A stretch of DNA of 64,000 nt, taken from contig NC_087069.1 in NCBI RefSeq assembly GCF_963678635.1, forward strand, positions 37,323,329 to 37,387,328, in the 5' to 3' direction. Made by a program: the position numbers and the translations under genes. Shown here one piece after another: positions 13,001 to 25,220 of the stretch. The notes under the pieces were generated by a model, which worked only from the letters and a program-made list of their open reading frames with translations, did no database searches and was not told where the DNA came from. The number at the start of each line of letters is the position of its first letter. The first letter of the stretch is position 1. Source of the stretch: Symsagittifera roscoffensis (lineage: Eukaryota; Xenacoelomorpha; Acoela; Convolutidae).

Positions 13001-16000
13001 ATTCCATAGAATAAGCGATTAAATTCATATTGTTGATTTCGAATAACAAATTGTGTTAAGCGTCGGGATTGTTCATCTAGTGGCATTTGGTTGTATGCAC
13101 TATTCATATCTGCGGTTGTTAAGTATTTTCTATTTATCTTTGTTAAGATAACTTGTATTGGTTCAATAGGCCAATTGCATTTTGATTCATCAATTAGTGA
13201 ATTGAGATATCTAGCGTCTAAAACTAATTTTAATGATTCACCTTTTGCTAGAATGATAACAGGGTTGATGAAGGTGTTACCTTTTGATTGTTCTTCCTTG
13301 TTTACTGGTGATAAGATTTCGCATTGTTCTAAAATACTTAGTAATCGATTGACTTTATCGTGTAAGTGGATTGGTACTTTACTTGCTCTTTGTTTTTTGA
13401 AAACTGCGTCAGGTTTTAATGGAAGATGTAGGGATGAAGTAACTTTTCCAACGTCAAATTTTGATGTTGCATAAACTGATGAATTTTTTATTAATTGTTT
13501 GGCTAATTTATCAAATTCATCTTGTGTTATTTGTGAATGTTGAAAATTAAACATTGTTAAAAACTTTTGTTGTTCTTTAGTATACTTTGTTCAATTGAAT
13601 GTTGGTTTGAAATATGGAATTTTTGTGAAATAATCTGTATTTTTTTGTTCATTGCTTATTATATTTTTTATGGACAATTCTTCATCAAGAATTGTTGATT
13701 GACAAATGTCTAATGACTGTAATATATTATTCACTCCTATGTTATTTCTTTGACAGGTGAGGTTGTGGCGTTTGTTTCACAATATCCTAAAAGTCCTAAG
13801 GATAGTGTTATTCTATTCGGTGTATTATTATACACGTGTAGTGGAATAATATCAGAATTTGTGTTTTTTTCATATTTTATTGATGATATTGTTGTTTTAA
13901 AGAATTTGTGAATTGGTCGAAATTCGAAATCTGACATAAAAAATTTTTGTTTGTTTTGACTTTTGTCATATTGATGAACTTGTTTTATTGAAAAGTTATT
14001 TATGGTTCCTGATAGTGGTTTCGAGTGTTTTCGTTCTTGGTTATAAATAGGGTAGATTTTTGAGAAGAATGGTGGTTGTTTGTTCAATCTTTGAAAAAAT
14101 GTTAAAGCTGTGTTTTTCATTCTTGTATATTTGTCTTTTTTATGGAGTTTACTGTTTAAGATATTTATTGTGGGTATATATTTAGTGATAAATGGTATTC
14201 CAATGATATTATGTTGAATATCAGTGATGTGGAATGTTTGTTTGAATGGTTTATTTAAAATTTTGTATTGTTCCATTGTTCTTGTGGGAACAAGGGATAG
14301 TTGAATTTTTCCATAATTTACTAATGTTGATCCTTGTGCTGTTGCTAGTTTACTAGATGTTTCGAGCAGTTGTAAATTTGGATGTAGTGTTCTAATTTCA
14401 TTCTATGTAGGGATGTTAATGATATTTGATTCTGCTCCTGAGTCGATTAAAAAATCAAATTCAAGGTCTGGTGGTTGAAATTCTCTACTTTTGGGCTTTC
14501 TAAGAAAAATAGAATTGTCCAAATTTTTTTCTCTTGGTTGTTCTTTTTGGATGTTTTGATAAATATGATTTGTAATTGAGCATTGTGTTTCATCTTTTTT
14601 ATCAGGTTTAGTTACAGTGTTGATTTGTTTGCTTCTTGATTGACTCGTGAATTATTATTAGTTGGTTCTATATAATAATTATTTAAATGTTCCATTTGGT
14701 TTTTATATATATTTGAGCTGAAGGGTTGTTCGTATATGATAGGTTCACAGTCATTTTCGACTGTTATCATATTTACTGTTATTGTATTATCTGTATCACT
14801 TTCAGTATCTGTTGATTCACAATTTATGTGATTTAATTGTAAATCATTACTTTCCGTATTATCAATGCCTGGGGGGTCTGAAGTTGTTTCTTCGTTTGAT
14901 TGTACTTGATTTTTTTGTCGTTGATGCTTTGGTGTGTTACTTCTATATCGATATTGTGAATCGGGGTAACGGTTATTATTCCTATCAGGTGATTGGGAAT
15001 AATTTCTATATCTATTGTAATAACTTGAGTTTCGGTTTCGTGAATTATTTTGTGATCTATTTTGATAGTTGTCATTTGATCTCTGGTAGTTTGATCTATT
15101 GTTTGAATTATTTCGTGATCGATTGTTTGGGTAATTCTGATTTCGATTATTTGAGTAACTTCTATTTCTATTGTTTGAATAGTTTTTATTTCTGTTGTAT
15201 GATGAGTTTCGTGATCTGTCATTGGAATAGTGTCTATTCCTTGAGTTTGATTGGGAACTTGATCGAACAAATTGTGTTGTGTTTGAAGCTGATCGTGGAA
15301 GTTATTTCGACTATTCGATCGGCTATATCTGTTTTATGAGAAATTTCGTGAATTTTTTTGTTCAGGTGATCTACCTCTATAACTAGAGTTATATGGTGAT
15401 TGATTTCTAGAATAATTTGGATTGCTTGGAAGTTGTTTTCCAGAGCTATTATTACTGGGTATATTTTTGTTTGGTAGGTTTTGATTTTTTTTCATATTTT
15501 GATAGAATGACTTATTTGGTTCTTTGTGCTTTTATGGTTTATTCTGATTGTCTTGTTGTTTTTGTCTACATGCGGAAGTACTGTGTCCGTATCGTCGGCA
15601 ATAATTACACCATTTTTTGAAAGATGGTTTACCTTTAAAATTTGGGGTATTTTCATAAATGTTTACAATTTCAGTGATCTTTTCAGATAGGTCTATATCT
15701 GGTTGTTGTATATTATTTATATTTGTAGTATTTGTTTCAATGTGATTAACATACTGTAGTTTTAGATTTTCCGTTTCTTCAATTTTCATTGTGATTTCTG
15801 CTTGTTCTAGTTTATCTAATAGTTTTCTAAAATCTAAATCTGGTTTTCGAATTGAGAAAGGATGAGATACTCTTTTCTTTATTGCTATTTTTCTTAGTTG
15901 AGGTTTTAAGGTCATCATTAAAATTTCTGTCATTTTTGTGTTCTTGTAATCATGTGTATTAGGTGAATATGCTTTTCGAACTAGTGTTTCGATTCTAACT

Positions 16001-17795
16001 GCTAATTGTTTAATTGTTTCATTTGGTAATCTGCGAATTTCATTGCACAAAACTCTTTGTTGTTGCTTGTTTCTTTCAGAATCAAACATTTTTGAAAATG
16101 CTTGTGTGAATTTTTTCCAATCTGATTTTATATCTATAGGTAGTACTGAAAACCATTTTTGGGCTGCGCCATCTAGTGTTGTTTGTATTAACGCGATGCG
16201 TCTGTGTATCCAATTTTGATGAAGTGGTGTGTTAATTGGTTCAGGTCCTTTATTCAAGATTAAATTAGCTAAGACTGCATTTAGATAATCTTCCACTGAG
16301 TATTCAGGGTCTGTTCCTGTGAATACCACTAATGGTTTATTGGATGTTATTGATAATGCTCCCATAAGATATGGGTTCATCGTCATTTGTAGTGATTCTG
16401 CGGCATTTGGTATTTGTGAGAAGTTTGTAAGTTGATTTTTTGTAAGTAATATGGTAATGGCATTTCATTTTGCAGTTGATTTGGTTGGTAGGAATGCATT
16501 GTCATTGGGTTTTGTGATTGTATAGGTTGAAAAGATTGTGTTTTAATTGAGTTTGGTATATGCGTTGGTTGTTGATTCTGTATATCTGTTTGATTTTGTG
16601 GATAAATTTTCATATTTTGGGATGGTTGAGATTGTCGCGGTCTTTGTGTGCGATGTTCTTGTGTATATGGTGCAAAAATATCTGGTTGATGATAAATAAT
16701 TCGTATAATGGATTACCAGACATCGGTCTGAATGTCTGGTAATCCATATGTGAATACTTAGGGGCAACCGAGGGTTTAACGGTTGATCGTAGGGTTAGTT
16801 GTGGTAGTGTTGTATTTGTATTTCTTGGTGTTGTAAGATTCGGATGTATTGGTGAAATACTTTGTTGTGTAGTTGTTGCTGTTGTATGTACTATTTCTTC
16901 ATTTATGAAGTGTGATGGTGTTTGAATATCTTGCTGTGTAAGATTTCTAGTTCGATTGAGGTTTTCATGATGTATGACTGTTGAGTTTAAACTGTTGTTT
17001 TGTGTGTCAGGTAGACATGTATTATAACTTAAAGGTGTTGCATCAATCGTTAATGGTATTATTTTTACGTAATCTGGGTGAATAGATATTGTATTTATTG
17101 CTTGACTGGAGACGTCAACTGGGATGTTTAGGAATATTGGGTGAGACCATTCAGGGTCCCAAACGTAATCTGATTGTTCTGAAATGACAGTGTCGTCATT
17201 GGTGCTTTGAGGTCTAAAGTTTTTTCTTGCTTGTTCAATTAAATCGATGTTTTGTGTAAAATAATCAATTATGAACCTGCTAGTATTTTTTGTAAATCAT
17301 GTTTAGTGTTTTGTGAAACATCATTATTGGTAAAGTTTTCGCGAATTGCGTTTAAAAATGTTGAAAATGCGGCAATTTTGGTTCTTATTTTAGTGTGTTT
17401 TGACGTTTGGGGTGGTGATGTACTTTGAATTTCTGTTCTTTCGAGTATAGATAAATAAGTATATATTATTGCAAAGACTTCATTGGTGAATATCAAATTT
17501 GCTCTCTGTGAGTTATGATATTGTATGCTTTTGATGTATTCTGTGAATACATTAGAAAATTCTAAATCAATATCGTCTGTTTGAATAATATATTTATTAT
17601 ATGGTCTTGGTGTACAGATTTCTATAGTATAGATTCCATATTGTTGTGTCAGGTTACATATTTTTTTAAAATAATGTTCTACAGTTTGTCTTTTGATTTT
17701 TACATCTGTAAATTCTGTTTTACATGGACTGTTACCTGGTTCAAACAAATTTATAAGTAAATTTTTGCCAAAAATCGTGTTTGTCCTCTATCATT
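10060..17795 (-). pseudogene. gag-pol of element 1, multiply disrupted
   Basis: Relic of the fused gag-pol gene seen intact at 43670-51892. Recognisable blocks, in sense order: N-terminal gag domain 17269-17748, capsid domain and zinc knuckle 15532-16386, Asn/Arg-rich linker about 14850-15330, protease about 14430-14470 and the following segment 13737-14276, reverse transcriptase 12421-13554 (catalytic YLDD kept), RNase H 12114-12578, integrase core 10926-11267 and the GPY/F tail 10364-10892. About 150 bp of integrase are missing at about 11275 and about 270 bp of gag near 16700, and the gag start codon region is lost. It cannot encode a functional polyprotein. Confidence 0.9.
16708..16746. 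repeat. Perfect 16-bp inverted repeat at a deletion junction
   Basis: ATGGATTACCAGACAT, a short loop, then its exact reverse complement. Element 2 has only one arm (about 50747-50769) and about 270 bp of extra gag sequence at this point, so the palindrome arose with the deletion in element 1, most simply by template switching. Confidence 0.8.
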
Positions 17796-18190
17796 TAGTG
17801 AATTTATAATTGTATAGATATACTGGTTTGTGTTTATATTTCTTTTTTATTCTGTTTTTTCCTTTTTTCGATGAAATTGAAGTTGTTTCTGAATCGGAAA
17901 AATAGACTGGATCCTGGATTGCATAAGTTTTCTTTATTGTGTCTTCTATTTTGTATAGTGCATCTAGACTACTGACTTCTGATTCGGAGAATGCATTTCT
18001 GTGTTTTGAAAATCTTTTTCGTGTTATATGTCTTTGTTTACTTATAATTGTTTTTTTTAGTGTTTGTCTTTTTGTGTGAATATATTCAACTGTTTGTGTA
18101 TGCGGGGTTATTACAAAATCTTATTTATGGTTTTCTATTTCACAGTTGTCTATTACGATTGTCTTTTATTTCCTAGGTTTTTCAATGACA
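17796..18190 (-). pseudogene. ORF0 of element 1, frameshifted
   Basis: Counterpart of 51864-52334. The start (M-S-x-K-N-L-G-N-K) is visible at about 18190, followed by a frameshift. The rest stays similar to element 2: VITPHTQTV, KRQTLK, ITRKRFSK and the segment YFSDSETTS followed by a Lys/Arg-rich stretch. It has no in-frame stop at the place where element 2 has its TGA, supporting a longer ancestral ORF0 that ran up to gag. Confidence 0.55.
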
Positions 18191-19132
18191 TAAGGCTTAG
18201 GATGACGGATGCAAAAGGTTGTTAAATGATTTCTATTTTCTTAGACTGTTAGTTCTTACGATTTTTTGGTTAGCTTAACCTGGGTCTTTTTGTTCAGGGT
18301 TGGAGAGAAAAGTATATCGATTCCGAAGAATGACTTTATTTTCTCGTGGCTAGTATAAGCTAAGGTGTTAACTTACTTAATCTTACTTAGGAGTAGTGAT
18401 TGTGTTCAAGGGTTGGAGAATAGTAAATCGATCCACAAGGTTCAGGTAAAATTAGAACGCGAGTAGTTCGTTAGATACTATTTTAAACTTTCTAAGTTTA
18501 AGATTTATCCTGGGCCGTATAAGAGGGGGGGTCAAGTGAAGGATGAATAACCGAAGTTCTTCACTGTTTAGCTTAATTTGAATGGTTAGTATTTTAAAAA
18601 TTTCTATTAGTCCTGGGTCTATTGAGACGGTTGGGTAGTGAATCGACGTTTGAGGTCGTTAGACACTTGATAAGTGGGTGGGGGAGAACAAAATTGTTCT
18701 TTTTGATCCAAGGATAAGCCTTGATGATCAGAATTAAAAGTTTAAAATAGAAAATTAAATGAGATCCAAGGAAGGCCTTGATGATCTGATTTTAAGATTG
18801 AATAAAATTAAGTTTAAATGATTTAAGATTGAAGATAAACTTTTGTGAAACATTTAAATTTAATGAAGTTTGAGTGTTGATGAAATTAGTTTATTTATGA
18901 TTGCTGTTATGTTTTAGGTGATGAAGCTGGAACACAGAATGATTTTATATTTACTAATAATTTATTGTCATGCTACTAATTTTTGTTTTTGTTTTCAATA
19001 AATTATTTTTTCAATTATGTCTTATATAGTACTGCAGAAGAAACGATTTGAGATCTTTTTATCAATCGTTATTGAACAATATTAAATTGGTTTAGCGCCT
19101 GTAATTTTCATTGAAGGTTTTCTTCAAGGAAT
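18191..19132. other. Leader of element 1, non-coding
   Basis: Untranslated leader similar to 52335-53267. It holds two copies of a GATCCAAGG...CCTTGATGATC hairpin motif (18709-18733 and about 18762-18785, the second with small changes) and a second hairpin at about 18535-18563 (GTGAAG...CTTCAC). The AAGTAAG donor-like motifs seen in element 2 are also kept at about 18370-18390 on the minus strand. Confidence 0.5.
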
Positions 19133-19366
19133 TTATGTTTGCAAATGAAAATCTAAATTCATTGCTAATAAGATTCTAAATATAAAAGTTTGTGTTGGCT
19201 TTTGCGGTACGACCATAAAACTAAATGCTAAGTTTCTATGTAGTCGTATATCGTCTCTTGTTCGAGGTCTTCTTCCAATACCAGGTAGTTCTAGTATTGT
19301 GCGGAATATCGGCTCTGATCTATTGAGTCGTAGAGACCATTCAATTAAATTATTGTCGTGTAACAT
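19133..19366 (-). CDS. 77-codon leader ORF, conserved (element 1 copy)
   Basis: An intact 77-residue frame starting with ATG about 80 nt downstream of the primer-binding site. It matches 53268-53501 in element 2 at 66 of 77 residues, with no indels, although the surrounding leader contains indels. The conserved core includes LPGIGRRPRTRDDIR and the C-terminus FRILLAMNLDFHLQT. I recognise no family. It stays open in an otherwise ruined element, which may mean selection until recently or, since it is short, chance. It could be a translated upstream ORF or structured leader RNA. Confidence 0.5.
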   Translation of the reverse strand: MLHDNNLIEWSLRLNRSEPIFRTILELPGIGRRPRTRDDIRLHRNLAFSFMVVPQKPTQTFIFRILLAMNLDFHLQT

Positions 19367-19443
19367 TTTGAAAATGTTTTGTCTGTTTTCTAATCTATTT
19401 TTGGTTAATTCTAAGCTAATTTGTTTTTTAAGGTCTTGTTTCG

Positions 19444-19461
19444 AGACTTATGGTCGCACCA
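19444..19461 (-). promoter_or_regulatory. Primer-binding site, element 1
   Basis: Two bases inside the 5' LTR. On the sense (minus) strand it reads TGGTGCGACCATAAGTCT, starting with the TGG that pairs with a tRNA CCA end. Plus-strand sequence to the left (TTCGAG...) resembles a tRNA T-loop, so the complementarity may extend further. I cannot name the tRNA safely. Confidence 0.75.
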
Positions 19462-19463
19462 GA

Positions 19464-19871
19464 TGAGTTAGGTTTGGGGGTCTATCTCATAGAGTAATTT
19501 CGGATAGGGTACACCGTCTGCTCGTCACGCTATCTTATTTTCGGCCGGATAGATTCGTGCAACTTCTTAGTCTAATACCGATCCTAATCTTACTCTTATA
19601 TCTACTAGTCTCAGGTTGTTTAACTAGTCTCTGCTAGGCTCAATAGATCTAGAGTATACTGGTTTATGGCGGCTGCTGAAGATCTCGAGGAGAGGCAACT
19701 AATTTCTAAGTTAAATTCAAATCTCTCTGGTGCTGAAGTTACAAGTAATTTTAGCACTTACAAATAAGTGGGTTGTTAGTTGGATGGATTGTGATTGGTT
19801 AAAATTAAATATTTTACAGTGGTAAAATATCTAATTTATAAATAATAAAATGTAGTTTAGATCAGGTTCTA
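19464..19871 (-). repeat. 5' LTR of element 1
   Basis: 408-bp terminal repeat, the partner of 819-1226. The outermost base pair motif is slightly mutated (GGTTCTA instead of GGTTCCA). The target duplication ATAG follows at 19872-19875. Confidence 0.93.
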
Positions 19872-20750
19872 ATAGAGTGCAGACGTCTTCATTTTTAATA
19901 TGAAGCGCTGTGGGTTTCACAGGAAACTTCCATCTGCAACCCTCGCCCTTTTAGAGGCTTTATATCAAATTCTTCTCGAAGAAAAAAGTTTTCAGCGCGA
20001 AAGTTTTTGAATCCAAGTAACTCTTAAATCACAATAAGTTTCAGAGCCACAATAAGAACGAGCCCAGCTTGAAGGTCGAAAAAACTAAGCATACTAAAAA
20101 ACCTTGAAGGTCCAAACAGCCAATAGCTGAATAGCTGCATGAAATTACAAACCCTTTTCATTTACGAAAGATCAGGGTCATCAGAACTTATTTCCCGCTA
20201 CGTGAATTTAAACAAAAATCAAAAGCCAATTTAATTGGCAAAAACATACAGAGCAAACAATGAACGCTCGATTGTGAACATTGTTGATAAAGTTACTAAT
20301 GTAAGTAATTCGAACTGTACAAAAAACAATAATCATCCAGAAGACAACTGGAGACAATTAGAGAGATACAGAACTCCGAGTCATTACTGGGTGGAGTGAT
20401 CCAAGAATAAGTGACGATAATGCCAACTCCGTGTTTGGCATATCACTTTTTTGGACGAACAAATTTTAAAAAATTTCTGCCACTCCTGCGAGCCTTTTAA
20501 AGCAGAGTGTGTTACACTTTTTAGTCCGAACCTATGTTAAGTCTAGTTCATTGATCTAGACCATGAAATTGCGAACAATCAATTATTTTCTGCAAAAAAA
20601 ATCAAAACACTTTATCTATTGCAGGAGGCAAAAAAGGGGATTTTTAAATGTTGTTAACAGTTTTTTTTCTAAATTAAATATATTTATTAGGTTATTTTAT
20701 GAGTGAATAACCAAAATTAGTGAATTTCCTCTTGAAAGAGCTTCTCCCTA
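19872..20750. other. Intergenic, nothing recognised
   Basis: No frame, repeat unit or splice pattern that I can support. A palindromic stretch TGCCAA...TTGGCA occurs near 20420-20440. Confidence 0.4.
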
Positions 20751-20774
20751 GTCGATCAAGGGAGGTTTATCTGC

Positions 20775-20865
20775 AAAATCTTGCAAGATCGAGGTTATCT
20801 CGCAAGACACTTGGAAGAAGGAGACTGTCTTGCAAGAATCTTGCAAGATCTTGCAAGATAACCAT
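20775..20865. repeat. Cluster of ATCTTGCAAGAT palindromes
   Basis: Within 90 bp the motif CTTGCAAGAT or its variants occurs several times. ATCTTGCAAGAT is a perfect 12-bp palindrome. It is a short local repeat of unknown origin. Confidence 0.5.
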
Positions 20866-21035
20866 CCCACAAAATTTTGTCTGAAAACAAAAATAAAATA
20901 ACCGAAACTAAGTGTATGATCAATACAAATTGACTCTAGAACGAGAACGCAAAACTTTTTCGAGTTGATCTGAAAAAAAAGGATGACCTCCATAGACCAA
21001 AAAGGCTTATCATACAATTTGATAAACTAGGTCTA

Positions 21036-21769
21036 CAAAAAAGTATTAGTCATACAATTTTCATACATTTTGCCAAAATAGTTTCGTCGAATTTTCAAAG
21101 AACTTTTTCTTATTTATAAGTCTGTGTATCGTAGTAAATAAAAAAGAAAAGATTTTTTTGTCAAGAAAATGCTAATCATATATTTTTCATATCAGTCAAT
21201 TGTATTAATAGCTTTTTTTGATGGCGACAACAAACAATTTTCAATAATATTCTGAAATTGGCCCATAATTTTGTTTTGTTTTTTTTGAACCGATAATCGA
21301 ACAAAATTGAACCCAAATTTTTTGCATGCAAAATTCAATTGTTTGCGTGCATAAAGTAGTCCTGGATACACAAAAATGGGATTTTTTTCCGTTTCTATGG
21401 ATAATTTTTTTTCAAAAACGCTAAAAAATCCTAGTTTTTTGTATGGCACGCTTAGGCTATAAAAATTATTGATTCGACCTTAAAATCTTTAATTCAAAAT
21501 ATAAAAAAAATAATGATTTTGGGCCTTTTTGTGCAAAAGATCCAGAAATTCAATCAAACACGCGCGCTAATCTCTAAAAACCAGATAAGCTTGAGTATCT
21601 TCACCTGTCTTCTTTTTTTGGTTTATGGCGAGTGCTAATCATACAATTTCTAAGTATGAAAAATCACTAATCATAGACCTTTCACGCAATTTTCTGTACA
21701 TATGGAATTGCATAAAAAACGTCTGCTTAGAATTTTTCCATAAACGAAAATTGTATGATATGCATTTTT
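21036..21769. mobile_element. MITE-like element, TIR AAAATGCTNATCATACAATTTT
   Basis: Ends are inverted: AGTCATACAATTTTCATAC at the left and its reverse-complement-like AAATTGTATGATATGCAT at the right. The interior (GATGGCGACAACAAA..., CCTGGATACAC...) recurs at 22970-23806 and partly at 34115-34330 and 56745-57110. Short minus-strand frames in two copies look alike at protein level but contain no known domain, so I treat them as repeat sequence. Confidence 0.55.
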
Positions 21770-22289
21770 GATCAAATCGGGCTAACTAAATCCAATAAAA
21801 TATTAGATCTACTTCAAAAAATTGGGTCTAATGCACTAAACAACCCAAAATCAGTTGCTTTTTTTTGAACTCAAATTAATAAGGTTGAATCTGATTGGCT
21901 AATTAGATACTCAAATTGAAAGAACATGGCCCAGCATTTCAATCAAAATTTCTATTGAATAGAGTTGTTAGAAAATCAAAATTGTAGAAATTTTATTCTG
22001 CTGAAGCCATTTTACTGAGTTTTAAGGGTCCTTAAAATTACCCAAGTGACTTGCAAGTCATATGATTATTCGACAAAGTTTTTCAATTTGGTAATTTCGG
22101 CTAATATTTGTATCTGATAATAGTAGCAAATCAGATTTGACCGCAAAAGTTTTAGCTTAAGATAAAAAAAGTATTGATTTTGGGCCTTTTTGTGCAAAAG
22201 ATCCTAAAAGTCAAATCAAACACACGCGCTTGTCTCTAAAAACCAGGTAAGTGTGAGTGTCTTTACCTGTCTTATATAATTACAAATTT
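21770..22289. other. Intergenic, no gene seen
   Basis: AT-rich. The stretch TTGATTTTGGGCCTTTTTGTGCAAAAGATCC occurs in similar form at about 21514 and 22174, each followed by CAAACACGCGCT-like sequence, so a dispersed repeat is present, but I cannot define its ends. Confidence 0.4.
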
Positions 22290-22470
22290 TTGTAAGTATA
22301 AAAAACAGGTATGGCTGTGCTCGGACGATACTTCAACTCTGCTCGACCTATACTTCGACTCATGACCGAAATTGGGCATGTTTTGACGCTCAGGGTTCGC
22401 CTTAAAATAGTTTCTTAATAGTGCAGTTTCAATCGAAAAACTGACCATCTCCACTGTCAAAGTCGAAACA
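22290..22470. repeat. Dispersed repeat with TGCTCGACCTATnnTTCGACT motif
   Basis: Shares the order TACTTACAAA..., CTGCTCGACCTA and TTCGACTCATG/A-GCC with 25440-25600, in the opposite relative arrangement for the first motif. The element ends are not defined. Confidence 0.4.
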
Positions 22471-22674
22471 TAAATTGAACACCTCGAACCGGTTGGAGGT
22501 TAAAAGCGGTTGCTTACTTGTCCTTGCAAGCTATCTCGGCAGATTCAAAGCTTGTTTTAGTTGGGTACCACCAATAGCATTTGTTTGAAGATATCCCATT
22601 TATGGTGGTGAATGGTCCCTGGCATCGACCTAATCAAAACGAAAGCAATCAACTCACTTCACACTAAGAATCAT

Positions 22675-22885
22675 TACGAGGCCCGTTTGTGTATTTTGTG
22701 AATTGTTAGCAGTTTCCTCAAAAGACCGCTCTTTTGAATCGTTCTCTCTTCTTGTGTTTCATTTGATTGTGCCGACAAAATTTTAGCAAGTTCATTGAGT
22801 TGTCTTTCGAACACAGAGACTACACACACAAAATTGTACGGCTATCCAGTGGACAGTTTGGCCTCATAATGAAAAAGAGAGCTAC
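22675..22885. repeat. Dispersed repeat, copy 1 of 2
   Basis: Similar over about 200 bp to 30090-30280: ATTACGAGGCC, TTTGTGAATTGT, ACACAAAATTGT and TTTGGCCTC in the same order and spacing. No coding capacity supported. Confidence 0.55.
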
Positions 22886-22969
22886 TTTTAAAATTCATAA
22901 CGCTACTGACATACCAAAACTATGGCTGAAAGTTAACAAAGTATTCTACTAGTTGAATGTATGCAAAAA

Positions 22970-23806
22970 TGCTTGTCATACAATTTTCGTACATTTTCAA
23001 AAAAAGGTTGAAAAAATTTAAACTAATTTCTGTGGCTATTTAGTTCTTATGAAACAGTCTGGTGATGAAAAAACCGAGGTATGACACAAGCATTTTTTTG
23101 ATGGCGACACAAAAATTGTTCCAAGTAATTTTGAAATTGCCCCATTTTTTTATGGTTTTTTTCAACCGCAAATCGAAATTTGTAATCAATCACACATTTT
23201 CCAAAAAAAAACATTGCATGCAATTTTTTTTTGTGTGCATAACTTAGTCCTGGATACACTAATGTTGGATTTTTTCCTTTTCTCTTGATAATTTCTTTCA
23301 AATCGCTGAAAACTCCGATTTCTTTTGTATGGCATGTTTATGCATGTTTATCTATCTTGATCAATGTCTGATAACTTTAAAATTCAAATTTTAAAAACAA
23401 TCATCGTTGAAAATTTTTGTCAAAGCTTAGAAGTTTGTTACTTTCGTTATATCATTTGTATCATTAGTTATCTTTCGTTATATCATTTGTCGTTATATCA
23501 TTTGGTCGTTATATCATTTGTAGTTTCCTATGCATTGTAAATTCAAGAACGTCTATATTTTGGTGCCATGAGTGTTCCAAGGTCTTTGTCAGTTGAGTTC
23601 GTTTACGAACACAAGCCAAAGTTTTTCAGAAATCAAATTTAGAAGAAATTTTTTTTTTGGTTTATGGAAAAATACTTGTCATACATTTTTCATATTTGAA
23701 AAAATGCTGATCATAGAGATTCCATACAATTTCTGTACGTCATACAGAATTGTATGGAACTGAATGGTAGGAAGTTTTTCATATATGGATATTGTATGAT
23801 AAGAAG
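22970..23806. mobile_element. MITE-like element, second copy of the CATACAATTTT family
   Basis: Left end TGCTTGTCATACAATTTTCGTAC, right end ATATTGTATGATAAG, with the same GATGGCGACA interior as 21036-21769. The right part contains extra material, including the short tandem repeat at 23443-23523. Confidence 0.5.
23443..23523. repeat. Short tandem repeat CGTTATATCATTTG, four copies
   Basis: Four copies of CGTTATATCATTTG with short spacers, plus one partial copy. Confidence 0.75.
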
Positions 23807-24161
23807 TTTTGGTCAACCCGGGTAAGCATTTTTCTGATCTTTATGAATTGAACAAAATAATTCATGGCGGCAAAGATTAAAAGTGATGGTTGGGCGTTAT
23901 GCTAAAGTACAACTTGAAAACAGCCCTTACTTTACAAAAAATCTTTAAAACAAAACAAACATCTCATTTTAAGGCAAAAAACGGCGACTACGCCTTATGT
24001 TCGATGAAACATTTTTCAAAAACATTGTTTCAAAACATTTGAAGAAAAGATAGTCACAAGTTTAAAATAAAGTTTCATTTTCTCATCCGCCAACTATGCC
24101 AAGTACAAAAACACGTAATAAACGTCCAGCAGCGGACCACTAAGCCTAGTATAATGCCTCA

Positions 24162-25220
24162 TTGTTCCGACTTTCGATACGAAAGTAACGGAATATTTGT
24201 GCTCGGGGTGGGTTTTTTTTTCTTCAGACAAAATTCGACTTTTTAATTAGCCATTTTTGACGGAATTTGTTTTATATCATTCGGAAGGTATGTTGCTTGA
24301 GCTCAAATTTGAAAAGATTTTTCAACTGTGATCATTTTTCGTAAAGTTATGGGGGTTTAAAGATTTTGCATTTTGAACAACTTGGGACAATTAACGCGCC
24401 ATATATTTTGCACTATTAACGCGTAAGCGTAGATTTAATCCGTCTTAAAAATCGTTCCAAACTGGTTGAACGAAGCTTGTTTGCCATAAATAATTTGTTA
24501 TAAGGAACAAAAACTATCCTTTTGTATTTTACATGGCGTGTGGGGTATGATTTTCATAAAAAATTTCAAAATTTAGAAGAAGAAAAATTAATTTTAATTT
24601 ATTTCATTTAAATTTTTTTATATTACTGCTCCATAAACCTTAAAAGGCAGTCGGAACATTCAGGGATTTGCTCTGATACGAGCATTCTTGTTGTTCCGAC
24701 TTTCGATACGAAAGTAACGGAATATTTGTGCTCGGGGTGGGTTTTTTTTCTTCAGAAAAATTTCGACTTTTTAACTAGCCATTTTTGACGGAATTTTTTT
24801 ATATCAATCAAAAAGTATTGCTGTCCTGAGCTTATATTTGAAAAGATATTTCACCTGTGATTATTTTTTCGTAAAGTTATGGGGGTTTAAAGATTGCCAT
24901 TTTGGCCAATTTGGGACAATTAACGCGCAATATTTTTCGCGCAATTAACGCGTAAGCGGAGATTTAATCCGTCTTAGAAATTGTTCCAAATTGGTTGAAA
25001 GAAGCTCATTTGCCATAATTGATTTGTTACCTTGAGCGAAATCTATTCTTTTGTACTTAATATGGCGTGTGGGGAGATGATTCCATAAAAAAAATCAAAT
25101 TTTAGAATTTTTTTTTTCATTTTATTTTATTAGATTTAATTTTCTAAGTTACTACTGCTCCATAAACCTTAAAAGGCAGTCAGAACATTCAAGGCTTTGC
25201 CCTGATACGAGCAGTCTTGT
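24162..25220 (+). mobile_element. Head-to-tail dimer of a 529-bp non-autonomous element
   Basis: Two units, 24162-24690 and 24691-25220, each starting TTGTTCCGACTTTCG and ending GATACGAGCAnTCTTG. Inside each, GTTCCGACT near the left end is inverted as AGTCGGAAC before a small hairpin (GGGC...GCCC type) close to the right end. There is no obvious target duplication and copies abut T residues. Sub-terminal inverted repeats, a 3' hairpin, T-rich target and direct tandem arrangement fit non-autonomous Helentron-type rolling-circle elements. That family assignment is an inference. Other copies are at 26981-27497, about 30300-30800 and, inverted, 58804-59574. Confidence 0.55.

Larger units (their letters stand above)
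819..19871 (-). mobile_element. Element 1: degenerate giant Ty3/gypsy-class LTR retrotransposon
   Basis: A 19.05-kb insertion bounded by 408-bp LTRs that start TG and end CA (read on the minus strand), flanked by the direct repeat ATAG at 815-818 and 19872-19875. The LTRs differ at about 13 of 408 positions by eye (about 3%), so it is much older than element 2. Internal order matches element 2: leader ORFs, gag-pol, small membrane ORFs, a Pro-rich frame, an envelope glycoprotein, ORF3 and a 3' non-coding region. Nearly every long frame is broken: gag-pol has frameshifts, an integrase deletion near 11275 and a gag deletion near 16700. The envelope frame is split by a 732-bp inverted-repeat element. 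It is therefore a dead copy, useful mainly as a comparison for element 2. Confidence 0.93.

Noticed and set aside
21192-21449. Minus-strand frame similar to one at 23047-23301
   Set aside because: Both lie inside copies of the same MITE family, show no known domain and are broken in other copies.
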